Assembly: GCF_041929845.1 (NCBI RefSeq)
Contig: NZ_JBHEEH010000004.1
Location: 137,992-201,991 of the forward strand
Direction: 5' to 3'
Source of the DNA: Paenochrobactrum pullorum
GTDB taxonomy: Bacteria > Pseudomonadota > Alphaproteobacteria > Rhizobiales > Rhizobiaceae
DNA: 64,000 nucleotides
Shown here: positions 1 to 9,219 of the stretch, piece after piece
How positions within the stretch are numbered: the stretch's first letter is position 1
Layout: the number at the start of each line of letters is the position of its first letter
Program-made: the position numbers and the translations under genes
The notes under the pieces: generated by a model
What the model was told of the DNA's origin: nothing
Seen by the model: the letters and a program-made list of their open reading frames with translations, nothing else
Database searches by the model: none

Positions 1-986
1 CGCTGATCGTCTTTTTGTTCGGTCCGCGTATCATTGATGCCTTGCGTGTGCGTCAGGGGCGTGGTCAGCCGATCCGTGCAGATGGCCCGCAGACCCATTT
101 CAAAAAAGCCGGTACACCGACAATGGGCGGCTTGATGATCATGACCGGTATTCTGGTCTCATCGCTATTATGGGCTAATCTTTCCAGCGTTTATGTCTGG
201 GTTGTGCTGATGGTATCGGTCGGGTTTGGCGCGATTGGTTTTTATGATGATTATCTGAAAGTGACAAAGCAGACCGATAAAGGCTTTTCCGGCAAGTCCC
301 GGTTAGGATTAGAATTTCTGATCGCCGGTATTGCTGCATGGTTCATTATGAGCGCAGGGCAGGAGCCATTTTCATCTTCGCTGACATTCCCGTTTGTAAA
401 AACATTTGTTTTGAATCTTGGTCTCTTCTTTATCCCGGTTGCAGCCTTTGTCATGGTTGGTGCCGGTAATGCGGTGAACCTTACCGATGGTCTGGATGGC
501 TTGGCGATTGTGCCTGTGATGGTGGCTGCTGCTTCTTTCGGTCTGATTGCTTATCTCTCCGGTAATGCGATTTTTGCTGATTATCTGCAGATCCACTTTG
601 TGCCGGGTACGGGTGAATTGTCTGTGGTGCTTGGCGCGGTGATTGGTGCCGGTCTTGGCTTCCTTTGGTTCAATGCACCGCCTGCTGCAATTTTCATGGG
701 CGACACCGGTTCATTGGCGCTTGGCGGCATGTTGGGTGCAGTTGCTGTTGCGACCAAGCACGAGATCGTACTGGCAATTATCGGCGGTTTGTTTGTGGTG
801 GAAGCGCTTTCCGTCATCATTCAGGTTGGGTCTTTCAAGTTGACCGGCAAGCGGGTGTTCCTGATGGCACCGATCCATCACCATTTTGAGAAAAAAGGCT
901 GGACGGAAAGTCAGGTCGTGATCCGTTTCTGGATTGTGGCGATCATTCTGGCCATGATTGGTCTTTCTACATTGAAGCTCCGTTAA
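1..986 (+). CDS. mraY: MraY, phospho-MurNAc-pentapeptide transferase (5' partial)
   Basis: Integral inner-membrane enzyme that transfers phospho-MurNAc-pentapeptide from UDP to undecaprenyl phosphate, giving lipid I. The frame is open from base 3 without a start, so the gene is cut by the window edge; about 327 residues are visible against roughly 360 for the family. Family motifs are in order: a DDY aspartate pair near base 250, NLTDGLDGL near base 480, FMGDTGSL near base 695 and HHHFE near base 880, between hydrophobic segments. It is the first visible gene of the dcw operon, 28 bp before murD. Confidence 0.97.
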   Translation, partial: LIVFLFGPRIIDALRVRQGRGQPIRADGPQTHFKKAGTPTMGGLMIMTGILVSSLLWANLSSVYVWVVLMVSVGFGAIGFYDDYLKVTKQTDKGFSGKSRLGLEFLIAGIAAWFIMSAGQEPFSSSLTFPFVKTFVLNLGLFFIPVAAFVMVGAGNAVNLTDGLDGLAIVPVMVAAASFGLIAYLSGNAIFADYLQIHFVPGTGELSVVLGAVIGAGLGFLWFNAPPAAIFMGDTGSLALGGMLGAVAVATKHEIVLAIIGGLFVVEALSVIIQVGSFKLTGKRVFLMAPIHHHFEKKGWTESQVVIRFWIVAIILAMIGLSTLKLR

Positions 987-1014
987 GGGCATTTAAACTC
1001 GATAGGCACCTGCA

Positions 1015-2418
1015 ATGATCCCGATCACCGCATTAAAAGATAAAACCATTGCCCTTTTTGGTTTAGGGGGATCGGGTCTTGCGACTGCCAAGGCTATTGT
1101 GGCTGGAGGCGCGCAGATCATTGCATGGGATGATAATCCGCAAAGTGTTGCCAAGGCGCAGGCTGAAGGCATCGCCACCGGTGATTTACGTCTGGCAGAC
1201 TGGTCGCAGTTTTCTGCCCTTGTTTTGTCGCCCGGTGTGCCGCTGACCCATCCAAAACCGCATTGGACAGTGCAACTGGCTGAAGATGCCGGTGTCGAGA
1301 TTATTGGTGATGTGGAATTATTTGTGCGTGAACGTCAGCTTTTGGCGCCGGATTGCCCTTTTATTGCCATTACCGGCACGAATGGAAAATCCACCACAAC
1401 AGCCCTGATTGCTCATATTTTAAAGTCGGCTGGCCGTGATATGCAGCTTGGTGGCAATATCGGCACTGCGATTTTAACTTTGGATGCACCAGCGGCAGAC
1501 AAGTTTTATGTGGTTGAGTGTTCGTCTTATCAGATTGATCTGGCACCATCACTTAATCCGAGTGCCGGTATTTTATTGAATTTAACGCCTGACCATCTCG
1601 ACCGTCATGGCACGATGGACAATTATGCCGCGATTAAAGCGCGGCTGGTGGCGCAAAGCGATGTAGCGATTATCGGTGTTGATGATGATTACTGTGTGAA
1701 AATTGCCGATAGTTTGGCGGTAAAAGGCGATCATCTTATTCGTATTTCGAAAGATAAGCCGCTGCAAAACGGCTATTTTGCTAAAGAATCAGAGCTTTTC
1801 TATGCGCGTTCCGGCGATGTGAAATCATTAGGCTCGCTGCAATCGATTGGCTCACTACGTGGCAGCCATAATGCACAAAATGCTTTGGCGGCGATTGCAG
1901 CTTGCATGAGCGTTGGTTTGAGCCCCTCAGAAATTGAAACAGGTTTGCAAAGCTTTCCGGGGCTTGCGCATCGCATGGAGCAGGTGGCGCGCCGTGGCAA
2001 AGTATTGTTTGTCAATGATTCCAAAGCGACCAATGCGGAAGCCACGGCACCGGCTTTATCTTCATTTGCCAAAAATATTTACTGGATTGTCGGTGGTGTG
2101 CCGAAGGCCGGTGGCATTGAAGCCTTGCGCGAATTTTTCCCGCGCATTGCCAAAGCCTATCTGATCGGTGAATCGGCTGCTGCTTTTGCTGCCACGTTGG
2201 GCAATGATGTTGTTTATGAAATTTCTGATACATTAGAGGTTGCCGTTACCCACGCAGCGCAGGATGCGGGAGCCGATGCGGCGCAGGAGCCGGTTGTGCT
2301 TTTGTCGCCAGCTTGCGCCAGTTTTGATCAGTTTCAAAACTTTGAAAAACGCGGCGATGCATTTCGTAATTTTGTGTTTTCTTTGGCTGGCACGAGAAAG
2401 ATTGAAGGGGCAAACTGA
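1015..2418 (+). CDS. murD: MurD, UDP-MurNAc-L-Ala:D-Glu ligase
   Basis: Cytoplasmic ligase adding D-glutamate to UDP-MurNAc-L-alanine with ATP. The 467 residues match family length. An N-terminal Rossmann region carries GLGGSG near residue 17, the Mur-ligase P-loop GTNGKSTTT starts at residue 121, and NLTPDHLDRHG and NDSKATNAEAT follow. The stop overlaps the ftsW start (ATGA), so the two are probably translationally coupled. Confidence 0.97.
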   Translation: MIPITALKDKTIALFGLGGSGLATAKAIVAGGAQIIAWDDNPQSVAKAQAEGIATGDLRLADWSQFSALVLSPGVPLTHPKPHWTVQLAEDAGVEIIGDVELFVRERQLLAPDCPFIAITGTNGKSTTTALIAHILKSAGRDMQLGGNIGTAILTLDAPAADKFYVVECSSYQIDLAPSLNPSAGILLNLTPDHLDRHGTMDNYAAIKARLVAQSDVAIIGVDDDYCVKIADSLAVKGDHLIRISKDKPLQNGYFAKESELFYARSGDVKSLGSLQSIGSLRGSHNAQNALAAIAACMSVGLSPSEIETGLQSFPGLAHRMEQVARRGKVLFVNDSKATNAEATAPALSSFAKNIYWIVGGVPKAGGIEALREFFPRIAKAYLIGESAAAFAATLGNDVVYEISDTLEVAVTHAAQDAGADAAQEPVVLLSPACASFDQFQNFEKRGDAFRNFVFSLAGTRKIEGAN

Positions 2419-3566
2419 TGGTAAGTCGTGTTGACCGTGGCCCTGTTGCAAATTGGTGGTGGACGATTGATCGCTACTTTCTTGCCGCCTGTTTGAGCCT
2501 GATGGGGTTAGGCATTTTGCTGTCTTTTGCGGCAAGCCCTGCGGTTGCCGAACGCATCGGCCTCGATAGTTTTCACTTTGTTGAACGTCAGACTTTTTTC
2601 ATGGTTCCGGCGGTGGTTATCATGATCGGCGTGTCTTTTTGCTCGCCGCGGGAAATTCGCCGTTATTCGCTGATCCTGTTGATCGGGGCACTGCTGATGA
2701 TGGTGGCCGCATTATTCATCGGCGTTGAGGTTAAAGGGGCGCGACGCTGGATCTCTATTCTAGGCATTTCCATTCAGCCCTCAGAATTTATGAAACCCGC
2801 TTTTGTGGTGATTTGCGCCTGGCTTTTTGCCGAGCAGCAGCGCCGCTCCGACATTCCGGGCAATTTCTTCGCCATGCTTTTATGCGGGCTGGTAGTTGGC
2901 CTTTTGGTGTTGCAGCCGGATTTCGGGCAAACCATGCTGACAGCAGGCACATGGGGCGGTATGTTCTTTCTGGCAGGATTGAACATGTTTTGGATTTTGC
3001 TGCTTGGTGTTATCGGTGCTGTTGGCGCTTTCGGCGCTTATATGTTTTTCCCGCATGTGGCTGGCCGTATTGATCGCTTCATGACCGGTGAGGGTGACAC
3101 GTTTCAGGTAGATAGCGGACGCGAAGCGATTTTGCGCGGTGGTTGGTTTGGTCAGGGGCCGGGCGAGGGTACCGTCAAACGTATCATTCCTGATAGTCAC
3201 ACCGACTTTATCTTTTCTGTGGCAGCAGAAGAATATGGCATTATCCTGTGCCTGCTCATCATGTTGCTTTTTGCCTTCATTGTGGTGCGTGGACTGTTGA
3301 TTGCACAGCGCCAGAATGATCCGTTCAGCCGTCTGGCGATTTCCGGTGTGGTCATTCTGTTCGGCTTCCAGTCGGTCATTAATATGGCGGTGAATTTGCA
3401 CCTGATGCCTGCTAAAGGTATGACATTACCGTTTATTTCTTATGGTGGTTCGTCTCTGATCGCGATTGCCATCACGATGGGCATTCTGCTGGCCTTAACA
3501 CGCCGCCGTCCGGAAGGTCGTATGTCGGCAACAGTTCGTATGGGGACACAGGCACCGGCTCTGTGA
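2418..3566 (+). CDS. ftsW: FtsW, SEDS-family septal glycan polymerase
   Basis: SEDS membrane protein that polymerises lipid II at the septum with its partner PBP; older literature also called it a flippase. The 382 residues form about ten hydrophobic segments. SEDS landmarks are GPGEGTVKR followed by IPDSHTDFIFSVAAEE around residues 240-270, and PAKGMTLPFISYGGSS near residue 340. It lies between murD and murG with 1-4 nt overlaps at both ends, as in other alphaproteobacterial dcw clusters. Confidence 0.96.
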   Translation: MVSRVDRGPVANWWWTIDRYFLAACLSLMGLGILLSFAASPAVAERIGLDSFHFVERQTFFMVPAVVIMIGVSFCSPREIRRYSLILLIGALLMMVAALFIGVEVKGARRWISILGISIQPSEFMKPAFVVICAWLFAEQQRRSDIPGNFFAMLLCGLVVGLLVLQPDFGQTMLTAGTWGGMFFLAGLNMFWILLLGVIGAVGAFGAYMFFPHVAGRIDRFMTGEGDTFQVDSGREAILRGGWFGQGPGEGTVKRIIPDSHTDFIFSVAAEEYGIILCLLIMLLFAFIVVRGLLIAQRQNDPFSRLAISGVVILFGFQSVINMAVNLHLMPAKGMTLPFISYGGSSLIAIAITMGILLALTRRRPEGRMSATVRMGTQAPAL

Positions 3567-4702
3567 GAAAAATGATGCAAAAAGATGTGATCGTGCTTGC
3601 TGCCGGCGGTACTGGTGGTCATCTGTTCCCGGCCGAAGCCTTGGCTTATGAACTGACCGCACGCGGTTATGATGTGCATCTGGCAACTGATGCCAGAGCA
3701 CAGCGCTTTTCCGGTGCATTTGCGGCCGACCATGTGCATGTGATCCGCTCGGCAACTTTGTCGGGGCGCAATCCTATCGCCATTGCCCGCACCATGTGGG
3801 AATTATGGCGCGGTAATCTCGACAGCCGTTCTTTATTCAAAAAGTTAAAACCGAAACTGGTGGTGGGCTTTGGTGGTTATCCGACCTTGCCACCGCTTTA
3901 TGCGGCGCATCGTATGAATATCCCGACCCTTATTCATGAGCAAAATGCGGTGATGGGGCGTGCCAATAAAGGTTTGGCTGCGCGTGTTCAGGCAATAGCG
4001 GGCGGCTTTTTGTCGGAAGGCAAAGGTGCATTCGCCGATAAAATCATCACCACCGGCAATCCGGTGCGCCCACCTGTCGTTGCAGCAGCGAAACAGCCTT
4101 ATCAACTCTCAGGCGGCAATGAGCGTTTTCATTTGCTGGTTTTTGGTGGCAGTCAGGGTGCGCAATATTTCAGCCAAGCAGTTCCGGCAGCCATTGCTTT
4201 ATTGCCGAAAGCATATCAGGCACGCTTGCTGATTGCTCAACAGGCACGTCCTGAAGATCAGGAAACTGTCACCGCGATTTATGAAAAACTAGGTGTGGGG
4301 GCGCAGGTCGCGCCATTCTTCAGTGATTTGCCGGCACGTCAGGCTGATGCACAATTTATCATTGCGCGCTCTGGTGCATCCACCGTTTCGGAAATTGCCG
4401 CCATTGGCCGTCCGGCGATTTTGGTGCCGTTTCCTCACGCGCTTGACCATGACCAATCCGCCAATGCCGAAGCGCTGGCAGATGTGGGGGGTGCTCAAGT
4501 GATCAAGCAAACAGAATTATCGCCACAAAAACTGGCGGAAATACTTCAAGCCGCTATGGATGAGCCGCAACGATTAATGAAAATGGCGGAAGCTGCAAAA
4601 ACTGCCGGCAAACTTGATGCAACACGGTTGCTTGCCGATCTGGCAGAGGTTATTGCAGCTGGTAAGTCAGTGAAAGATTATAAGGAAGGACTGCGTCGAT
4701 GA
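3563..4702 (+). CDS. murG: MurG, lipid I GlcNAc transferase
   Basis: Peripheral inner-membrane GT-B glycosyltransferase converting lipid I to lipid II with UDP-GlcNAc. Motifs seen are GGTGGHLFPAEALA near the N terminus, HEQNAVMGRANK, GNPVRPP, FGGSQGA and the donor-site stretch GASTVSEI with HALDHDQSANA. A GTG start overlapping the ftsW stop is used here; ATG codons at 3572 and 3575 are equally possible, changing the product by only 3-4 residues. The stop overlaps the murC ATG by 4 nt. Confidence 0.96.
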   Translation: MRKMMQKDVIVLAAGGTGGHLFPAEALAYELTARGYDVHLATDARAQRFSGAFAADHVHVIRSATLSGRNPIAIARTMWELWRGNLDSRSLFKKLKPKLVVGFGGYPTLPPLYAAHRMNIPTLIHEQNAVMGRANKGLAARVQAIAGGFLSEGKGAFADKIITTGNPVRPPVVAAAKQPYQLSGGNERFHLLVFGGSQGAQYFSQAVPAAIALLPKAYQARLLIAQQARPEDQETVTAIYEKLGVGAQVAPFFSDLPARQADAQFIIARSGASTVSEIAAIGRPAILVPFPHALDHDQSANAEALADVGGAQVIKQTELSPQKLAEILQAAMDEPQRLMKMAEAAKTAGKLDATRLLADLAEVIAAGKSVKDYKEGLRR

Positions 4703-6105
4703 AGATGCCGTTAAATATCGGGCTCGTACATTTTGTCGGTATTGGCGGCATTGGGATGAGCGGTATTGCCGAAGTGCTGCACAATCTTGGTTATAAAGTG
4801 CAGGGCTCCGATCAGGCAGATGGCGCTAATGTGCAGCGTCTGCGTGAAAAGGGCATCGAGGTTTTTGTCGGCCATAAAGCCGAAAATTTGGGCGATGCGG
4901 ATGTGGTGGTGGTTTCCACTGCCATCAAGCCTAGCAATCCGGAGCTGATGGCAGCGCGCGAGAAATTACTGCCGGTTGTGCGCCGCGCTGAAATGCTGGC
5001 CGAATTGATGCGTTTCCGTCATGCGATTGCCATTGGCGGCACGCATGGCAAAACCACCACCACATCAATGGTTGCGGCATTGCTTGATGCGGGCAAACTC
5101 GATCCGACCGTGATTAATGGCGGTATCATCAATGCCTATGGCACCAATGCACGTATGGGTGACGGCGACTGGATGGTGGTGGAAGCTGACGAAAGTGACG
5201 GCACTTTCCTGAAACTGCCTGCCGATATTGCGGTGATTACCAATATCGATCCGGAGCATCTGGATCATTATGGTTCTTTCGACAATGTGCGCGCGGCTTT
5301 TCGCCAGTTCGTTGAGAATGTGCCTTTCTATGGTTTTGGCGTTATGTGCCTTGATCATCCTGAAGTGCAGGCACTTGTCAGCCGTATTGAAGATCGCCGC
5401 ATCATCACATACGGTCACAATCCGCAGGCGGATGTGCGTTATATCAACCATCATATGGACGGTGCGACAAGCGTGTTTGACGTGCAGATCCGCTCCCGCA
5501 AGGGCGATGTGGTGCTGATCGAAGGTCTGCGCCTGCCAATGCCGGGCATGCATAATGTCTCCAATGCGACCGCCGCGATTGCGGTGGCTTATGAGCTTGG
5601 CATTTCAGCAGAAGATATTGTTAAAGGTCTTGGTGCCTTTGGCGGTGTGAAGCGTCGTTTTACCCATACCGGTTCATGGAATGGCGTTGAAGTCTTTGAC
5701 GATTACGGACATCATCCGGTGGAAATCCGCGCGGTGCTGAATGCGGCACGTGCTGCCACCAAGGGTCGCGTGGTGGCAATTGTTCAGCCGCATCGCTATA
5801 CGCGTCTGCACAGCCTTTATGATGAATTTGCAACCTGCTTCAATGACGCCGATACTGTGATTGTGGCGCCGGTCTATACCGCTGGCGAAGAACCGATTGA
5901 AGGCGTTGATTCACCAAATCTCGTTTCACGGATTAAAACCGCCGGTCATCGTGATGCACGCTTTGCCGCTGGAGCTGAAAACTTGGCGCCTATAGTGCAT
6001 GAGATTGCACGCCCAGGTGATTTTGTTATCTGCTTGGGTGCGGGCAATATCACTCAATGGGCTTATGCGCTGCCTGACGAGTTGGCTGCACTGGATAAGG
6101 CATAA
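4699..6105 (+). CDS. murC: MurC, UDP-MurNAc:L-Ala ligase
   Basis: Cytoplasmic ATP-dependent ligase that adds the first peptide residue, L-alanine, to UDP-MurNAc. The 468 residues match family length. The N-terminal UDP-binding loop GIGGIGMSGIAEVL, the P-loop GTHGKTTTT near residue 114, NIDPEHLDHYG, FDDYGHHPVEI and QPHRYTR appear in the canonical order. It overlaps murG by 4 nt and precedes murB by 4 nt. Confidence 0.97.
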   Translation: MKMPLNIGLVHFVGIGGIGMSGIAEVLHNLGYKVQGSDQADGANVQRLREKGIEVFVGHKAENLGDADVVVVSTAIKPSNPELMAAREKLLPVVRRAEMLAELMRFRHAIAIGGTHGKTTTTSMVAALLDAGKLDPTVINGGIINAYGTNARMGDGDWMVVEADESDGTFLKLPADIAVITNIDPEHLDHYGSFDNVRAAFRQFVENVPFYGFGVMCLDHPEVQALVSRIEDRRIITYGHNPQADVRYINHHMDGATSVFDVQIRSRKGDVVLIEGLRLPMPGMHNVSNATAAIAVAYELGISAEDIVKGLGAFGGVKRRFTHTGSWNGVEVFDDYGHHPVEIRAVLNAARAATKGRVVAIVQPHRYTRLHSLYDEFATCFNDADTVIVAPVYTAGEEPIEGVDSPNLVSRIKTAGHRDARFAAGAENLAPIVHEIARPGDFVICLGAGNITQWAYALPDELAALDKA

Positions 6106-6109
6106 AAAC

Positions 6110-7090
6110 ATGGAAAGCGGAGAGCTTCTTCTGGCGCGTTTGGGTGACCGTTTAAAAGGTCTGCGCGGTAAGATGACAGTTGATGCCGGAATGGACAAAA
6201 TCACCTGGTTTCGTACCGGTGGTCCGGCACAAGTGTTCTTTCAACCAGCCGATGAAGAAGACCTCGCTTTATTTTTAAGATCATTGCCGGAAGAGGTTCC
6301 GCTGATGGTTGTCGGCATCGGCTCCAACCTAATGGTGCGTGATGGCGGCATACCGGGGTTTGTTGTGCGGTTAGGTGCAAAAGGCTTCGGTACCGTCGAG
6401 CAAGTGAGTGACACGCGTCTGAAGGCCGGAGCTGCGGCAACCGACAAGCGGCTGGCGGCTTCCGCCTTGGAGGCGCAGCTTGCAGGGTTTCATTTTTATA
6501 GCGGTATTCCGGGCGGGCTTGGCGGCGCGTTGCGGATGAATGCCGGTGCCAATGGCGTTGAAACTTGCGAACGCGTTGTAGAGGTGCGTGCGCTCGACAG
6601 AAAAGGCAATCTGCATGTTTTGAGCAATGCCGATATGGGCTATAGCTATCGCAATTCTTCTGTGCCCTCGGATCTGATTTTCACCTCCGCTATTCTGGAA
6701 GGGAAGAAGGGCGAGCCTGAAACTATTCGCCAAGCGATGGACGAGGTTTTGCATCACCGTGAAACCGTTCAGCCGGTGCGGGAGAAAACCGGCGGCTCGA
6801 CGTTTAAAAATCCTGAAGGTACGTCTGCCTGGAAGGAAATCGACAAAGCAGGTTGCCGAGGTTTGCGTATTGGTGATGCGCAGATGTCGGTCATGCATTG
6901 TAATTTCATGATCAATAATGGCGAGGCCAGCGGCTTTGATCTGGAACGTTTAGGTGAAACCGTAAGGGCAAAGGTACTGGAAAATTCCGGTATTTTGCTG
7001 GAATGGGAAATCAAACGCATTGGTTTGTTTGGCGAAGGTCAGAGCCTGTTTGAACTGCAGGTTGCAGAAGATGCGGTTGTGCTCGCTTAA
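6110..7090 (+). CDS. murB: MurB, UDP-MurNAc dehydrogenase
   Basis: FAD-dependent reductase that makes UDP-MurNAc from UDP-enolpyruvyl-GlcNAc with NADPH. The open frame extends upstream into murC, but the ATG at 6110, just after the murC stop and preceded by AAGG, gives the expected 326-residue protein. Visible motifs are GSNLMVRDGG, IPGGLGGALRMNAGANG, YRNSS, GGSTFKNP and AGCRGLRIGDAQMS. It is the last gene before a 282-bp gap that splits the dcw cluster. Confidence 0.96.
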   Translation: MESGELLLARLGDRLKGLRGKMTVDAGMDKITWFRTGGPAQVFFQPADEEDLALFLRSLPEEVPLMVVGIGSNLMVRDGGIPGFVVRLGAKGFGTVEQVSDTRLKAGAAATDKRLAASALEAQLAGFHFYSGIPGGLGGALRMNAGANGVETCERVVEVRALDRKGNLHVLSNADMGYSYRNSSVPSDLIFTSAILEGKKGEPETIRQAMDEVLHHRETVQPVREKTGGSTFKNPEGTSAWKEIDKAGCRGLRIGDAQMSVMHCNFMINNGEASGFDLERLGETVRAKVLENSGILLEWEIKRIGLFGEGQSLFELQVAEDAVVLA

Positions 7091-7372
7091 TTGGGTGCAT
7101 ATTTCAATTTATTTTGCATAAATAAATATTTTTTTTGATGCTTATTTTGCCAAGAAACCGAGTCTTTTCTGATGTTTCCGGCATATCGAACAAACAACAA
7201 ATTTCTCTGGGGGCTTGCCACAGAATCAACGATCTGATTCTTTAGGGTAAAGCGTTCAGTGATTTGATTCGACGAGGTTTTCTCGTTTCGAACATATATA
7301 TTTTCTGTTGCGAGTTTTGCCGGAAACGGTTTTTTGTATTTTGCATCGGTTTTGACAGGAGAGGGGTCTCAT

Positions 7373-8299
7373 ATGGCTAAAAAACATGTTGCCGTATTGA
7401 TGGGTGGTTTTTCATCAGAACGCCCTGTCAGCTTGTCATCAGGTGCTGCTTGTGCAGAGGCGCTCGACGCGGAAGGTTATCGCGTTAGCCGTATTGATAT
7501 GGATCGTAATGTTGCGGCTGTTTTGGCGGAGCTTCGACCTGATGTGGTGTTTAATGCGCTGCATGGCCCTTACGGCGAAGATGGTTGCATTCAAGGTATT
7601 CTTGAGTTTCTGCAAATTCCTTACACCCATTCCGGTGTGATGGCTTCGGCTTTGGCAATGGATAAGGCGCGCGCTAAAAAAGTGGCTGCTGCTGCCGGTG
7701 TGTCTGTTGCTGAATCTGTGGTGATGAACCGTTTTGATTTGGGCAATGAGCATCCGATCAAGCCGCCATATGTGGTAAAGCCTGTGCGTGAAGGTTCATC
7801 TTTTGGTGTGGTGATTGTTCAGGAAGATCAGTCCCATCCGCCGCAAGTCATATCATCACCAGACTGGAAATATGGCGATGAGGTGATGGTGGAACATTAT
7901 GTCGGCGGGCGTGAATTGACCTGTGCCGTGATGGGGGACAGGGCGCTTGGTGTTTGCGAGATCATTCCTGTCGGTCATCAGTTCTATGATTATGATTCAA
8001 AATATGTAGTTGGCGCATCAAAGCATGAGTGTCCGGCAAAAATTTTACCAAATATTTACCAAAAAATTCAAATAATGGCGCTTGAGGCACATAGGGCAAT
8101 TGGATGTAAAGGTGTGAGTCGTTCGGATTTCCGGTACGATGACCGTTTTTCAGAAGATGGCGAGCTGGTTTGGCTGGAGGTCAATACGCAGCCCGGCATG
8201 ACGCCCACCTCTCTTGTGCCTGATATTGCCCGTGCTGAAGGTATTTCCTTTGGTGCGTTACTGAGTTGGATGGTGGAGGACGCTTCGTGCTCGCGTTAA
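7373..8299 (+). CDS. ddl: Ddl, D-alanine--D-alanine ligase
   Basis: ATP-grasp enzyme making the D-Ala-D-Ala dipeptide for peptidoglycan precursors. The ATG at 7373 is preferred over the upstream TTG because a strong AGGAGAGG ribosome site lies 9 nt before it; this gives 308 residues. Motifs are GGFSSERPVSLSSG, HGPYGEDG, KPVREGSSFGV and EVNTQPGMTPTSLVP. The first gene after the dcw gap, it probably has its own promoter in the AT-rich 7091-7372 spacer, where no clear terminator was seen. The 3' end overlaps ftsQ by 13 nt. Confidence 0.96.
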   Translation: MAKKHVAVLMGGFSSERPVSLSSGAACAEALDAEGYRVSRIDMDRNVAAVLAELRPDVVFNALHGPYGEDGCIQGILEFLQIPYTHSGVMASALAMDKARAKKVAAAAGVSVAESVVMNRFDLGNEHPIKPPYVVKPVREGSSFGVVIVQEDQSHPPQVISSPDWKYGDEVMVEHYVGGRELTCAVMGDRALGVCEIIPVGHQFYDYDSKYVVGASKHECPAKILPNIYQKIQIMALEAHRAIGCKGVSRSDFRYDDRFSEDGELVWLEVNTQPGMTPTSLVPDIARAEGISFGALLSWMVEDASCSR

Positions 8300-9219
8300 A
8301 GAAAAAGGCTAAAGCTCATTACAATGCTTCGTCGATGCGTCATGCGTCGTCCGTGCAGAGTGCTGCTTTTGTATTGCCTAAATTCTTACGTAGACCGTTT
8401 CGTTTTATCGCTCGTCTGTTTCAGGGGCGCATCCATATTCCGCGTTTTGCCGGTACTATTGGCTTGACCGGCTTTTTTGCGGCCACCGGTGCTTATGGTA
8501 TGGTGGCTGGTGGTCATTCAGACGATGTCATCAAAGTGACAACCTCAACCCTCGGCTTTGCTATTGAGCGTGTTCAGGTGGTTGGTAATTCTGAAACTTC
8601 CGATATCGATGTGCTGGGGCAGTTGAATCTTGACGGTTCCACTTCGCTGGTCGGTTTGAATGTCGAGCGGGCGCGCGAAGAAATTTCGCAGCTGCCTTGG
8701 GTCGAAAACGCTGAAGTGCGTAAAATTTATCCGGGCACCGTGCTGGTATCGCTTGAAGAGCGTAAGGCGCAGGCAATCTGGCAAAATGAAGATCGCTTAT
8801 CGCTGATTGATGCCGAGGGTAAGGAAATTGTACCTTATCGTTCGGGCCGTTACGCGCAGTTGCCGTTGGTGGTGGGTGAAGGTGCGGAAAGCCGCGTCAA
8901 AGATTTTATTGCTGATGTGAGTATCCATCCGGATCTGGCATCGAAAGTGCGTGCCTATATTCGAGTCGCAGACCGGCGATGGGATTTATTGCTTGAAAAC
9001 GGCGTGCGGGTGATGCTGCCGGAATTCGAGCCTGAAAAAGCATTGGCACAGATTGAGAAATTGGATCGGGATCAGAATTTGTTGTCCCGTGATATTGTAT
9101 CCGTTGATATGCGTTTGAATGACCGCGTTACTGTTTTGTTGACGGAGACCGGACAGGCTGCACGTGAGAAATTATTAAAAGAACGCCAGCAGGCCGCACG
9201 TGCGAGGAAACGCGCATGA
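8287..9219 (+). CDS. ftsQ: FtsQ, divisome POTRA protein
   Basis: Bitopic inner-membrane protein linking the cytoplasmic and periplasmic parts of the divisome. The GTG at 8287 is chosen because GGAGGA precedes it at good spacing inside the end of ddl; a TTG at 8266 is the longer alternative. A basic N-terminal tail is followed by one hydrophobic segment (about residues 55-75) and a POTRA domain beginning near FAIERVQVVGNSE, then a beta domain. The 310 residues are typical of alphaproteobacterial FtsQ. The stop overlaps the ftsA ATG by 4 nt. Confidence 0.94.
   Translation: MLALKKKAKAHYNASSMRHASSVQSAAFVLPKFLRRPFRFIARLFQGRIHIPRFAGTIGLTGFFAATGAYGMVAGGHSDDVIKVTTSTLGFAIERVQVVGNSETSDIDVLGQLNLDGSTSLVGLNVERAREEISQLPWVENAEVRKIYPGTVLVSLEERKAQAIWQNEDRLSLIDAEGKEIVPYRSGRYAQLPLVVGEGAESRVKDFIADVSIHPDLASKVRAYIRVADRRWDLLLENGVRVMLPEFEPEKALAQIEKLDRDQNLLSRDIVSVDMRLNDRVTVLLTETGQAAREKLLKERQQAARARKRA

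Noticed and set aside
2880..3401. 173-codon minus-strand frame inside ftsW
   Set aside because: It overlaps conserved SEDS motifs of ftsW in antisense and is rich in His/Gln/Asn, a typical shadow frame.
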